DNA of 64,000 nt, from the NCBI RefSeq assembly GCF_027409185.1, contig NC_084467.1:15304501-15368500 (forward strand), in the 5' to 3' direction. The stretch is from Cynocephalus volans. Taxonomy: Eukaryota; Chordata; Mammalia; Dermoptera; Cynocephalidae. The position numbers and the translations under genes are program-made. The notes below the pieces were generated by a model, which saw only the letters and a program-made list of their open reading frames with translations, made no database searches and was not told the DNA's origin. Below, one piece after another: positions 54,690 through 64,000 of this stretch; position 1 is the stretch's first letter; every line of letters begins with the position of its first letter.

Positions 54690-55200
54690 TAGTTGTCTGT
54701 CGCTGGTGATAAGCCATCCCAAAACACAGTGGCTTAAAGCAACAGCAATTCTGGGGGTTGGTGGTGTGGTTCCTTTGCCGGTGCCTCCTGGACTTGCTCA
54801 GGCGGCTGTCATTAGCTAGAGGGCCAGTTGGGCTGGAAGGGCCAAGATGATCTCACTCCCATGTCTGGTGGTTGGTGCAGCTGTGGACTGGGGCACCTTC
54901 CTGCTCTTCCTCCTCTAGGATGAGAGATGTGACAACTCATCCTCCTCTTGGCGTGCCTGGCTTCCTTACTGGGGCTTCTGGGCATTCCAAGAGCACAAAG
55001 GCAGAAGCAGCCTCACCTCTTGAAGCCCATGTCCTAGAACCCACTACGATAACACTTTCTGCCACATTTGATTGGTTATAGCAAGTCTCAAAGCCAGTCC
55101 AGTTGCAAGGGGCTGGAAAAATAGATTCCACCTCTGAAGGGGAGGAGTGACAAAGTCATATTGCAAAGGAGCCTAGATACTGGCATGGGAGAAATTTGTG
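54690..55200 (-). repeat. Old LTR-like repeat (probably ERVL/MaLR type), antisense
   Basis: 'ccatcccaaaacacagtggcttaaagcaacagcaa', 'tctggtggttggtgcagctgt' and 'cacctctgaaggggagga' are recurring phrases of an abundant old mammalian LTR family. The exact subfamily was not determined and boundaries are approximate. Confidence 0.5.
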
Positions 55201-55272
55201 GCCATTAAGCAATTTATCCAAGACTGATAGGAAAGGCACTGTCTTCAGGGATAGCTTCAAAATGACTTATAC

Positions 55273-55493
55273 CGGGGGTTCCAGACTTCTGTAAATGACC
55301 AGATAGTACATGTTTTAAGCCTTTATGAGCCGTATCGTACTACTGTTGTGCTACTCAGCTCTGCCCTTGTAGCTTAAGAGCAGCCATAGACAATATGCAA
55401 ACAAAGGGCATAACCATGTTCCAATAAAACTTTATTTGTAAAAACAGGTAGCAGGCTGGATTTGGGCCAGGGGCTGTGGTTTGCCAACCCCTG
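55273..55493 (-). mobile_element. hAT-Charlie-type MITE with perfect 8-bp target duplication
   Basis: Flanked by 'acttatac' at 55,265-55,272 and 55,494-55,501, the 8-bp duplication expected of hAT transposition. Ends 'cgggggttccagactt' and 'tttgccaacccctg' are imperfect inverted repeats. The inside reads 'ctgtaaatgaccagatagta' and 'ccaataaaactttatttgtaaaa', a common mammalian Charlie MITE. Confidence 0.85.
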
Positions 55494-55746
55494 ACTTATA
55501 CACATGTTGATGATTGTAAGAAAATAATCTAAGGGATTCATTTTCAGAAATGACTGATCTGAGGGTGTTTTAACTGATTCAGGCCCAGCCCGAAGGTTGT
55601 CTGACTGGTCCAGCCCATTCTGGGAGGGTTGCTGAACAGATTAGGCTCTCCTTGAGAAGGTAATTTGTTGCTAGCCCCCATTGTTTTCTTCATTCCCTGG
55701 TATTTCTCTCTTCACAGGGCTCAAGCGGGCCTTTTTCGTGGGCTTG

Positions 55747-56033
55747 TCCTGAGCCCTCAGACAAAGAAATTTCTTACAGGGGGGTAATAAATTGGGGTAA
55801 TAAATCTTAGGTGTCATCTGAGAAGATTGTGCACCCCGTGGTACTCTCAGACAATGAGGAACTGGGGGGAGGGACTTACATCCTAGGGAATAAATTGCTT
55901 GCTGCAGCCCTTTCCCATGTGCCTGTCCCATTCGCGGGCACCTGGCCTTGCAAGGCTGTTATTAAAGTCTGGCTTTGCTGTACCTCGTGTCTCTGTGTCC
56001 ATCCTTTGGCACGGGATGGGTGAGGACATTTCT
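55747..56033 (+). mobile_element. Probable retroviral solo LTR
   Basis: A region of about 290 bp that may begin near 'tgtcctgagccctcag' and end 'gaggacatttctca'. It has ATTAAA-type 'gttattaaagtctggctttg' followed by a U5-like 'cctcgtgtctctgtgtcc', as in gammaretrovirus-like (ERV1) LTRs. It includes a duplicated 'ggggtaataaat' (55,782 and 55,796). No coding part and no confirmed target duplication; the 5' limit is uncertain. Confidence 0.4.
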
Positions 56034-56159
56034 CACCATGATTACCCTAGAAGCATCGTGATGGCAGGAACAATGTTTCATAGAGGTAGCCCTGTGTTTA
56101 GACATGAGGGGCTCCTAACGCCCATGTCATTAACAGCACCAGTCAGCTTACTTTCCCCT

Positions 56160-56280
56160 TATTCATTCATTCAGTAAATATTATTGAGCACTTACTGTGT
56201 GTGAGGTGTTGTTCTGGGTACTGGGCAGGCAAGACAGTTCACTTGTTTTCTCAGACCTTACTTTCTAATGATTGTAAGGA
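56160..56280 (-). repeat. L2 LINE 3' fragment, antisense
   Basis: 'attcattcattcagtaaatattattgagcacttactgtgtg' with 'tgttctgggtactgggc' is the antisense L2/MIR-like 3' region. An A-run follows at 56,286-56,300. Confidence 0.5.
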
Positions 56281-57354
56281 GCAGGAAAAAAAAAAAAAAA
56301 GAATGGTTTAAATATTAGAAAGAATTTTGGCTCAAGTAAGTGAATCAGAGTCAAACCTTCAGGCAAGGTTTGATCAAGACTCAGGTTCAACTTCTCTGGA
56401 ATCCTCCACTTGCCTCTGCTCTCTTCCATGTGCTGGATTTGTCTTCTTTATTCTGAATTTGGTTTTGCTTATGGTAGTGATATGAGCAGCAGCCAGTGTC
56501 TTCCTGGGGCTACCTGCTTCCTTGTTCTCATTCAGGAGAGAGACTTCTCCCTCAGCCCTCAACAAGAGCCCTAACTGGCTCGTCTTAGATCCTGTTCTGA
56601 CTGGTCCAATCCCAGTGCTTGGGCAAATGGCAAGTGCTGGTTGGCTTAGATCTGGACTACCAGGGCCAGTCAAGATGGCAAAGAAGGTGGTAAGCCCCTC
56701 ATGGCTGACCCTAATCAGAACCTACCTCCTGAGACTGGACTTGGGGTCTGTCCCGTCCCCTTTTTCCATACAAGGAATGAAGGTAGAATGGATGTGAGAG
56801 AGGCCATCACACTGAACAGGAACCATCACAAAGCAAAAATCACAATCGATCTTCCTGTCATTCCATGGGAACCAGTGGATGAGGGGATGAAGCTACAAGC
56901 AGAGAAGTACAGGGGGTTATTAGGCAGCATCAAAGGAGCAGGGCAGTGAAACATGCTTTGTCAAAGTGAGAACTGGCTTCTATTTACAGGCCTTTGGTGC
57001 ATCAGGCCTGAAGAGGCCTTTGAGATCATGTCATCCAAACCCCTCACAGTGTATAAGTGGAAAACAGGCCTAGAGAGAGACAGAAATTTGCTGAAAGCCA
57101 CTCGGGGAGTTAGTGGCTGAGTGGGAGGTAGAATTTGGGTCTCCTGCCTCTCTGTTTCTTTGTTTCCTCTTCACATTGAGCACAAGGCTTTGCAATTAAT
57201 AGGCAGCCAGTAAATATGTTGATTTGCTTTGCTTCCAATTAAATCAAATACACCTATGTTGGGTATATTTCCAGGGGATATATTCCAAGACTTTTATGAA
57301 TCCCCATATTTACAGACAGCCAATAGCAGGAGGTAATATGCCATACATTGACAT

Positions 57355-57490
57355 ACCATGATAACATGCACAAAATGTGGACAAACAGACCTGAGTTCAA
57401 GTCCCAGTTCTGCCACTTCCAAGTCCTTTGACCTTGAGTAAGTTAGCCTCTCTGAGATTAATGCACACTCAGTGCTTGGTACATGCACAC
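57355..57490 (+). repeat. MIR SINE
   Basis: 'gacctgagttcaagtcccagttctgccact' and 'tttgaccttgagtaagttagcctctctgag' follow MIR order. Confidence 0.65.
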
Positions 57491-57639
57491 ACATAAAGTA
57501 TATCTGAAAATCGTTAAGTAACCCATCAAGCCCTCAAAAAGAGTAACTGCCGAGGCAAAAGGCAAGCAGAGAGGAAGGGAGCCACACTGCTGCACAGATG
57601 CTGGGGAGTGGTTCAGCGACTTGCCCAGCACAGTGCATG

Positions 57640-58200
57640 ACACGTGGTAGTTGTACACACCCGCTTTCTTTTAAATCCTCCTATGCACCATGCTCCTTCC
57701 TGGCCTGGCACAGCTGCCTGGAATGCTGTGCCCCATGCTCTGCTTTTCACCCAGCACACTCCTTCCCATCTCAGCACTAACATCACTTCATCAAAGAAGT
57801 CCTATCAGTTAAGATCATGCTGTGGCTATCACAATGCCCCAAGCTTCAGTGACTTAACACACACTTATTTCTCTTTCATGGAACAGTACAGTGAGGGTTG
57901 GCAAGGGTAGAGATGGGGGAGGGGGCCATTTCCCATGCAGGCTTTCAGGGATCCAGGTTGATGAAGGCTTTTCCATCATCAGCTTGTGGCTTCCAAAGTC
58001 ACACTGACATCCACCAGCAAACAGGAGAAGAGAGAAGGTGGCGAGGACACATCTATTTTGCAGCCATTTCAGCCTGGAAGCCATAGCCATCACTTCTCAC
58101 GTTCCACTAGTAAGAACTAATCATGTGACTTCACTCAGATGCAAAGGACACTGGGAACTGTAGTTCCTACCTGGTCTGCTGTGTTCATGCTAGTAATACT
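57640..58200. repeat. L2 fragment followed by an old LTR-like repeat
   Basis: 57,660-57,790 reads like L2 ('gcctggaatgctgtgccccatgctctgc'). 57,820-58,200 has phrases of an abundant old LTR ('ttcagtgacttaacacac', 'ggtggcgaggacacatc', 'gggaactgtagttcctac'). Subfamily not determined. Confidence 0.45.
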
Positions 58201-58476
58201 CTCCCAATAACCAAGGAATCTTTGTTGTCTCTGCCACAGAAATCTATTTCATGCTCCTAAGGCATCCTGTTCTTTTCCCTCATAGCACTCATCATAGTTT
58301 ATGAGCATTAAAAAAAATTTGATGACTATTATATTAGCTCTCTCTGCAGATTCTAAGCTATCATTGTATCTCCCATGCTTAGCACATAATAAGTGCCCGG
58401 TAATGTTTGCTGAATGAGTAAAGGAAAGAAGATACATGTATTTGTTAAGTGACTTTTTATATGACAATGTATCTTT

Positions 58477-58628
58477 TTTTGTTTTGTTTTGTTTTGTTTT
58501 TGTGACCAGCTGCACCGCGCTCAGCCAGTGAGTGCACCGGCCATCCCTATATAGGATCCGAACCTGCGGCAGGACCGCCGCTGCACTCCCAGCGCTGCGC
58601 TCTCCCGAGTGCACCACAGGGTCGGCCC
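58477..58628 (-). mobile_element. CYN-variant dimeric SINE, antisense, with 17-bp target duplication
   Basis: The perfect duplication 'tatgacaatgtatcttt' lies at 58,460-58,476 and 58,629-58,645. On the minus strand unit 1 has an A-box-like 'gtgcactcgggagagcg', a GC-rich middle 'gcagcggcggtcctgccgc' and a B-box 'ggttcggatcc'. Then comes a shortened unit 2 ('actggctgagcgcggtgc') ending in (aaaac)n. The GC-rich middle replaces the 'taacaccaagg' seen in the other copies, so this is a distinct subfamily. Confidence 0.85.
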
Positions 58629-58957
58629 TATGACAATGTATCTTTATATATTGGTGTTTCCATTGCAAGTAACAAAAGAACCAATTTTCCTACATTAAAT
58701 AATGAAATGTCCCGTTGGCTCCAGTCAACGAAGATTCTGGAGGTACAATAGATTTCAGGTGTGGCTGAATCACGGCTCTGGCTCTGTTTCCTTTGCAGTT
58801 CTTTCTATCCTGCACTCTCCCACTATCAACTTTGTTCTGAGGCTGGCTTCTCTCACGGTTGGAAGAGGGCTGCCTGTGCCACAAGGCCTCCTGCTGCCTC
58901 ACTCACACTGGAGGAAACAGAGGAGACACAACTTCCCAGTCACTGCACGAAAGTCTT

Positions 58958-58983
58958 TGGCGTTTTTTTTTTTTTTTTTTTTT
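58958..58983 (+). repeat. T-run
   Basis: About 21 T followed by 'aaattc'. A decayed retroelement tail is possible; no body recognised. Confidence 0.5.
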
Positions 58984-59367
58984 AAATTCTGTGCTGCCTT
59001 TCTAAATCTCTTAATGGTTTCTTTTAATGAGAACAAATTTTTAATCTGAATGTAATTTACCAATTTTTTTATTTAATAATTTGTGCTCTTTGTTTCCTGC
59101 TTAAGAAATCTTTGCCTACCTAAATGTTATGAAGATTTTTCTCCTATGTTGTCTTTCAAAAGTCATACAGTTTTGCTTTATTTATTTATTTATTTATTTA
59201 TTTTTCTTAATTTTATTTTGTCGATATACAATGTGGTTGATTATTGCTCCCCATCACTGAAACCTCCCTCCCTCCTCCCTCTCCCCCCTCCCTCCCAACA
59301 ATGTCCTTTCTCTTTGCTTGTCGTATCAACTTCAAGGAAATGTACTTGTTATGTCTCCCCCCCTCCC

Positions 59368-59371
<4 letters not shown>

Positions 59372-59404
<33 letters not shown>
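59372..59404. repeat. (TG)n microsatellite in the L1 3' UTR
   Basis: About 16 pure TG units followed by 'aatttatttatttattt'. It lies between the ORF2 stop and the purine-rich tract of the L1 3' UTR. Confidence 0.9.
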
Positions 59405-59407
<3 letters not shown>

Positions 59408-59421
59408 TTATTTATTTATTT

Positions 59422-62400
59422 TTAGCTCCCACCAATAAGTGAGAACATGTGGTATTTCTCTTTCTGTGCCTGACTTGTTTCACTTAATATAATTCTCTCA
59501 AGGTCCATCTATGTTGTTGCAAATGGCAGTATTTCATTCGTTTTTATAGCTGAGTAGTATTCCATTGTGTAGATGTACCACATTTTCCGTATCCACTCAT
59601 CTGATGATGGACATTTGGGCTGGTTCCAACTCTTGGCTATTGTAAAGAGTGCTGCGATGAACACTGGGGAACAGGTATCCCTTCGACTTGATGATTTCCA
59701 TTCCTCTGGGTATATTCCCAGAAGTGGGATAGCTGTGTCATATGGCAGATCTATCTGCAATTGTTTGAGAAACCTCCATACCATTTTCCATAGAGGCTGC
59801 ACCATTTTGCATTCCCACCAACAATGGATGAGAGTTCCTTTTTCTCCACAACCTCACTAGCATTTATCGTTCATAGTCTTTTGGATTTTAGCCATCCTAA
59901 CTGGGGTTAGATGGTATCTCAGTGTGGTTTTGATTTGCATTTCCTGGATGCTGAGTGATGTTGAGCATTTTTTCATATGTCTGTTGGCCATTTGTATATC
60001 TTCCTTAGAGAAATGCCTACTTAGCTCTTTTGCCCATTTTTTAATTGGGTTGCTTGTTTTTTCTTGTAAAGTTGTTTGAGTTCCTTATATATTCTGGATA
60101 TTAATCCTTTGTCAGATGTATATTTTGCAAATATTTTCTCCCACTCTGTTGGTTGTCTTTTAACTCTGTTAATTGTTTCTTTTGCTGTGCAGAAGCTCTT
60201 TAGTTTGATATAATCCCATTTGTTTATTTTTCCTTTGGTTGCCCGTGCTTTTGGGGTCGTATTCATGAAGTCTGTGTCCAGTCCTATTTCCTGAAGTGTC
60301 TCTCCTATGTTTTCTTTAAGAAGTTTTATTGTTTCAGGGTTTATATTTAATTCTTTAATCCATTTTGAGTTGACTTTAGTGTATGGTGAAAGGTGTGGGT
60401 CTAGTTTCATTCTCCTGCATATGGATATCCAGTTCTCTCAGCACCATTTGCTAAAGAGGCAGTCTCTTCCCCAGTGTATAGGCTTGGTGCCTTTGTCAAA
60501 GATCAGATAGCTGTAGGTGTGTGGGTTGATTTCTGGATTCTCTATTCTATTCCATTGATCAGTGTGTCTGTTTTTATGCCAGTACCATACTGTTTTGGTT
60601 ATTATAGCTTTGTAGTATAGTTTAAAGTCAGGTAGTGTTATGCCTCCAGCTTTATTTTTTTTGCTCAGCATTGCTTTGGCTATGCGTGGTCTTTTGTCAT
60701 TCCATATAAATGTCTGGATAGTTCTTTCCATTTCTGAGAAAAATGTCATTGGAATTTTGATGGGGATTGCATTGAATTTGTATATCACTTTGGGTAGTAT
60801 GGACATTTTCACTATGTTGATTCTTCCAATCCAAGAGCATGGGATATCTTTCCATCTTCTTGTATCCTCTCTAATTTCTCTCAGCAGTGGTTTGTAGTTC
60901 TCATTATAGAGATTTTTCACATCCTTGGTTAACTCAATTCTTAGTATTTTATTTTTTTGGTGGCTATTGTAAATGGGCAGGCTTTCTTGATTTTTCTTTC
61001 TGCATGTTCACTATTGGAGAATAGAAATGCTACTGATTTTTGTGTGTTGATTTTGTATCCTGCTACTGTGCTGAAATCATTTATCAACTCCAAGAATTTT
61101 TTTGTAGAGGCTTTAGGCTGTTTGATATATAGGATCATGTCATCTGCAAACAGGGACAGTTTGACTTTATCTTTTCCAATCTGTATGCCCTTTATTTCCT
61201 TCTCTTCTCTGATTGCTCTGGCTAGTACTTCCAACACTATGTTGAATAGGAGTGGTGAGAGTGGGCATCCTTGTCTAGTTCCTGTTCTTAAAGGAAAAGC
61301 TTTCAGCTTTTCCCCATTCAGGATGATATTGGCGGTGGGTTTATCATATATGGCTTTGATTATGTTGAGATACTTTCCATCTATACCTAACTTATAGAGG
61401 GTCTTTGTCATGAATGAGGTTTGAATTTTATCAAATGCCTTTTCAGCATCTATAGAGATGATCATATGGTCCTTGTGTTTGATTTTATTAATATGGTGTA
61501 TCACATTTATTGATTTGCTTATGTTGAACCAACCTTGCATCCCTGGGATGAATCCCACTTGATCGTGGTGAATAATTTTATGTATGTGTTGCTGTATTCT
61601 GTTTGCTAGTATTTTAGTGAGGATTTTTGCATCTATATTCATCAAGGATATCGGCCTGTAGTTTTCTTTTTTGGTTATATCTTTACCTGGTTTTGGTATC
61701 AGGATGATGTTTGCTTCATAGAAAGAGTTTGGGAGACTTGCGTCTGTTTCAATCTTTTGGAATAGTTTGTAAAGAATCAGCGTCAATTCCTCTTTGAAAT
61801 TCTGCTGTGAATCCATCTGGTCCTGGGCTTTTCTTTGTTGGGAGTTTTCTGATAACAGCTTCAATCTCCTTTATTGTTATTGGTCTGTTCAGATTTTCTA
61901 TATCTTCATGGCTCAGTTTTGGGAGCTTGTGTGTGTCCAGAAATTTATCCATTTCCTCCAGATTTTCAAACTTGTTGGCGTATAGTTGTTTATGGTTGTC
62001 TCGAATGATTCCTTGTATTTCAGATGAATCCGTTGAAATATCACCTTTTTCATTTCTAATTTTTGTTATTTGAGTCTTCTCTCTTCTTTTTTTTTGTTAG
62101 TCATGCTAATGGTTTGTCAATTTTATTTATCTTTTCAAAAAACCAACTTTTTGATTCATTGATCTTTTGTACTGTTTTTTGGGTTTCAATTTCATTAAGT
62201 TCTGCTCTGATCTTAATGATTTCTTTCCGTCTGTTAACTTTAGGTTTGCATTGTTCTTGTTTTTCTAGATCTTTAAGGTGAAGTGTTAGGTTGCTCACTT
62301 GCCATCTTTCCATTCTTCTGAGGTGAGCATTTAATGAAATAAATTTCCCCCTTAATACTGCTTTTGCAGTATTCCACAGGTTTTGATATGATGTATCATT

Positions 62401-63237
62401 ATTTTCATTAGTTTCAATAAATTTTTTGATTTCCTGCTTGATTTCTTCTTGGACCCATATGTCATTAAGTAGAATGCTGTTTAATTTCCATGTGTTTGTA
62501 TAGTTTCCAGAGTTTTGTTTGTTAATGATTTCTGGTTTTAATCCATTGTGGTCTGAGAAAATACATGAGATAATTCCAATTTTTTTGAATTTGTTGAGAC
62601 TTGATTTGTGACCTAATATGTGATCTATCCTGGAGAATGATCCATGTGCTGATGAGAAGAATGAATATTCTGAGGTTGTTGGATGGAATGTTCTGTAGAT
62701 ATCTGCCAAGTCCAATTGGTCTAGAGTATTGTTTAGATCTTGTGTTTCTCTGCTGATTCTTTGCCTAGAAGATCTGTCTAATAATGACAGTGGGGTGTTC
62801 TGGTCCCCTGCTATTATGGTATTAGTGTCTATTTCCTTCTTTAGGTCTAATAGAGTTTGTTTTATAAATCTGGCAGCTCCAACATTGGGTGAGTACATAT
62901 TTATGATCGTTATGTCTTCTTCATGGATCAGTCCTTTCATCATTACATAGTGTCCCTCATTGTCTCTTTTTATGGTTTTTAGTTTAAAGTCTACTTTGTC
63001 AGATATAAGAATAGCTACTCCAGCTCGTTTTTCTTTTCTGTTTGCATGGTAAATCTTTTTCCATCCTTTCACTCTTAGTCTATGTGAGTCTTTAGGGGTG
63101 AGGTGGGTCTCTTGTAGGCAGCATATAGTTGGGTCCTCCTTTTTAATCCAGTCAGCCAGTCTGTGTCTTTTGATTGGGGAATTTAAGCCTTTTACATTAA
63201 GAGTTGTTATTGAATAGTGTTGATTTATTCCTAGCAT
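59422..63237 (-). pseudogene. L1 ORF2 (endonuclease and reverse transcriptase), broken
   Basis: The full span of about 3.8 kb corresponds to a family-size ORF2. The N-terminal 378 codons (63,237-62,101) are open and include the endonuclease motifs [25 protein letters not shown] and SDHNG. The reverse transcriptase is carried by further pieces (61,952-61,749, 61,864-60,941 and 60,920-60,438) with the FADD catalytic box near 61,150. The cysteine-rich C-terminal region is in fragments (60,410-60,021 and 59,805-59,509). Frameshifts near 62,100, 61,800 and 60,940 and stops at about 60,438, 60,021 and 59,509 separate them. At 60,438 and 59,509 a Trp codon appears to have become a stop. It cannot encode an active enzyme. 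Confidence 0.92.
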
Positions 63238-63427
63238 TTTGTTGATTGTTGTTTGGTTGTCTTAGGTGTCTTTTGTTCCCTGCTTTCTGATTTAGTGTTT
63301 GTTTTCTGTGTTTGCTGGTTCCTTAGGTTGTAGATAGCCTTTTTGTTTGTTTGTTTTCTCTTCATGAATGCCATTTTTATTATACTAGTGGGTTTTGATT
63401 TTTCTTGGGTTTTTATGGCAGTGGTAG

Positions 63428-64000
63428 TTATTTTTCAGGAACCAAACCCAGAACTCCCTTGAGAATTTCTTGTAAGGGTGGTTGTGTGGTGGTGAACTCC
63501 TGCAGTTTTTGTTTGTCTGAGAAATATACTATTTGCCCCTCATTTCGGAAGGATAGCCTTGCAGGGTAGAGTATTCTTGGCTGGCAATCTCTGTCTTTTA
63601 GTATTTTGAAAATATCATCCCATTCCTTTCTAGCTTTTAGGGTTTGTGATGAAAAGTCTGATGTTAGCCTGATTGGGGCTCCCTTGTAGGTGATTTGACG
63701 CTTCTCTCTTGCAGCTTTTAAGACTCTCTCTTTGTCTTTGGGTTTTGCCAATTTGACTATAACATGTCTTGGAGAAGACCTTTTTGGGTTGAATACGTTA
63801 GGAGATCATTGAGCTTCCTGGATCTGAAGATCTGTGATTTTTCCTATACCTGGGAAGTTTTCTGCCACTATTTTTTTGAATATGTTTTCAATGGAATCTC
63901 CATTTTCCTCCCCTTCTGGAATACCCATGACTCGGATATTTGAGTGCTTAAGGTTGTCTGATATCTCTCTCAGATTTTCTTCAATGCCTTTCATTCTTTT
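63428..64000 (-). pseudogene. L1 ORF1 (RNA-binding protein), partial and broken
   Basis: C-terminal half of the L1 ORF1 RNA chaperone: 'NSNIRVMGIPEGEE'-type RRM entry (seen as SNIRVMGIPEGEEN), then ITDLQIQEAQ, an in-frame stop near 63,806, and in the same frame LAKPKDKERVLKAAREK through LGLVPEK and the true stop at 63,428. The stop is consistent with decay of a CGA arginine codon. The N-terminal coiled coil lies beyond the window edge. Confidence 0.9.

Larger units (their letters stand above)
48300..59170. other. Intergenic region beyond PLA2G2E
   Basis: No coding gene supported. It holds MIR and L2 copies, an ATC microsatellite, an AT-rich block (52.6-53.4 kb), LTR-like repeats, a hAT MITE with a perfect 8-bp duplication and a CYN dimer. 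By human synteny PLA2G2A would follow further right, but no other sPLA2 exon is visible. Confidence 0.7.
59172..64000 (-). mobile_element. Long L1 retrotransposon, disabled, running off the right edge
   Basis: From right to left it holds ORF1 (part), an intergenic spacer (63,238-63,427), ORF2 and a 3' UTR of about 215 bp with a (TG)n run and a purine-rich (minus-strand G-rich) tract. It ends in an A-rich (aaat)n tail at 59,176-59,205. The 3' UTR matches the small insertion at 21,772-21,887, so this L1 lineage was active in the recent past. The 5' end and flanking duplication lie outside the window. Confidence 0.93.

Noticed and set aside
48300-59170. Additional sPLA2 gene or pseudogene exon
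   Set aside because: I looked for the CCxHDCC and YGCYCG motifs on both strands in the translated frames and saw none. PLA2G2A probably lies beyond the right edge.

Overview
The window is mammalian nuclear DNA, most likely from a colugo (Dermoptera). It holds two complete protein genes in convergent orientation inside heavily repeat-laden sequence. The human chromosome 1p36 neighbourhood has the same order, OTUD3 followed by the secreted phospholipase A2 cluster. The colugo assignment rests on several SINEs that look like isoleucine-tRNA-derived CYN elements (monomers, dimers and a recombinant-looking monomer), some still flanked by perfect 14-17 bp target-site duplications. These are recalled as specific to flying lemurs; no database was searched.

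Layout. 1-9.5 kb: intergenic DNA with old LINE/MIR fragments, two mariner-type MITEs, a short L1-derived chimera and a CYN dimer. 9.56-10.3 kb: CpG-island promoter with two palindromic CACGTG E-boxes and an NRF1-like site. 9,863-34,056 (+): OTUD3, eight coding exons that join to an intact 398-codon frame, followed by a 3' UTR of about 4.9 kb ending near an AATAAA at 38,970. Introns 1-4 hold most of the repeats: hAT MITEs of MER5A and MER20 type, a head-to-head pair of MaLR LTRs, L2, MIR and long antisense L1 stretches. 39.0-45.0 kb: intergenic L2/MIR mosaic with one CYN monomer. 45,000-48,187 (-): PLA2G2E, four coding exons, intact 142-residue secreted phospholipase A2. 48.3-59.2 kb: intergenic MIR/L2, a hAT MITE with a perfect 8-bp duplication, a probable retroviral LTR and a CYN-variant dimer. 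59.2-64.0 kb (-): a long L1 with broken ORF2 and partial broken ORF1, running off the right edge.

OTUD3 encodes an OTU-family deubiquitinase and PLA2G2E a calcium-dependent secreted lipase. They are neighbours by conserved synteny and nothing in the sequence suggests shared function. Both reading frames are intact with GT-AG introns, so both look functional. Exon boundaries were read by eye from splice sites, frame continuity and recalled family lengths; repeat family names are from memory, and repeat edges are approximate unless a target-site duplication is stated.
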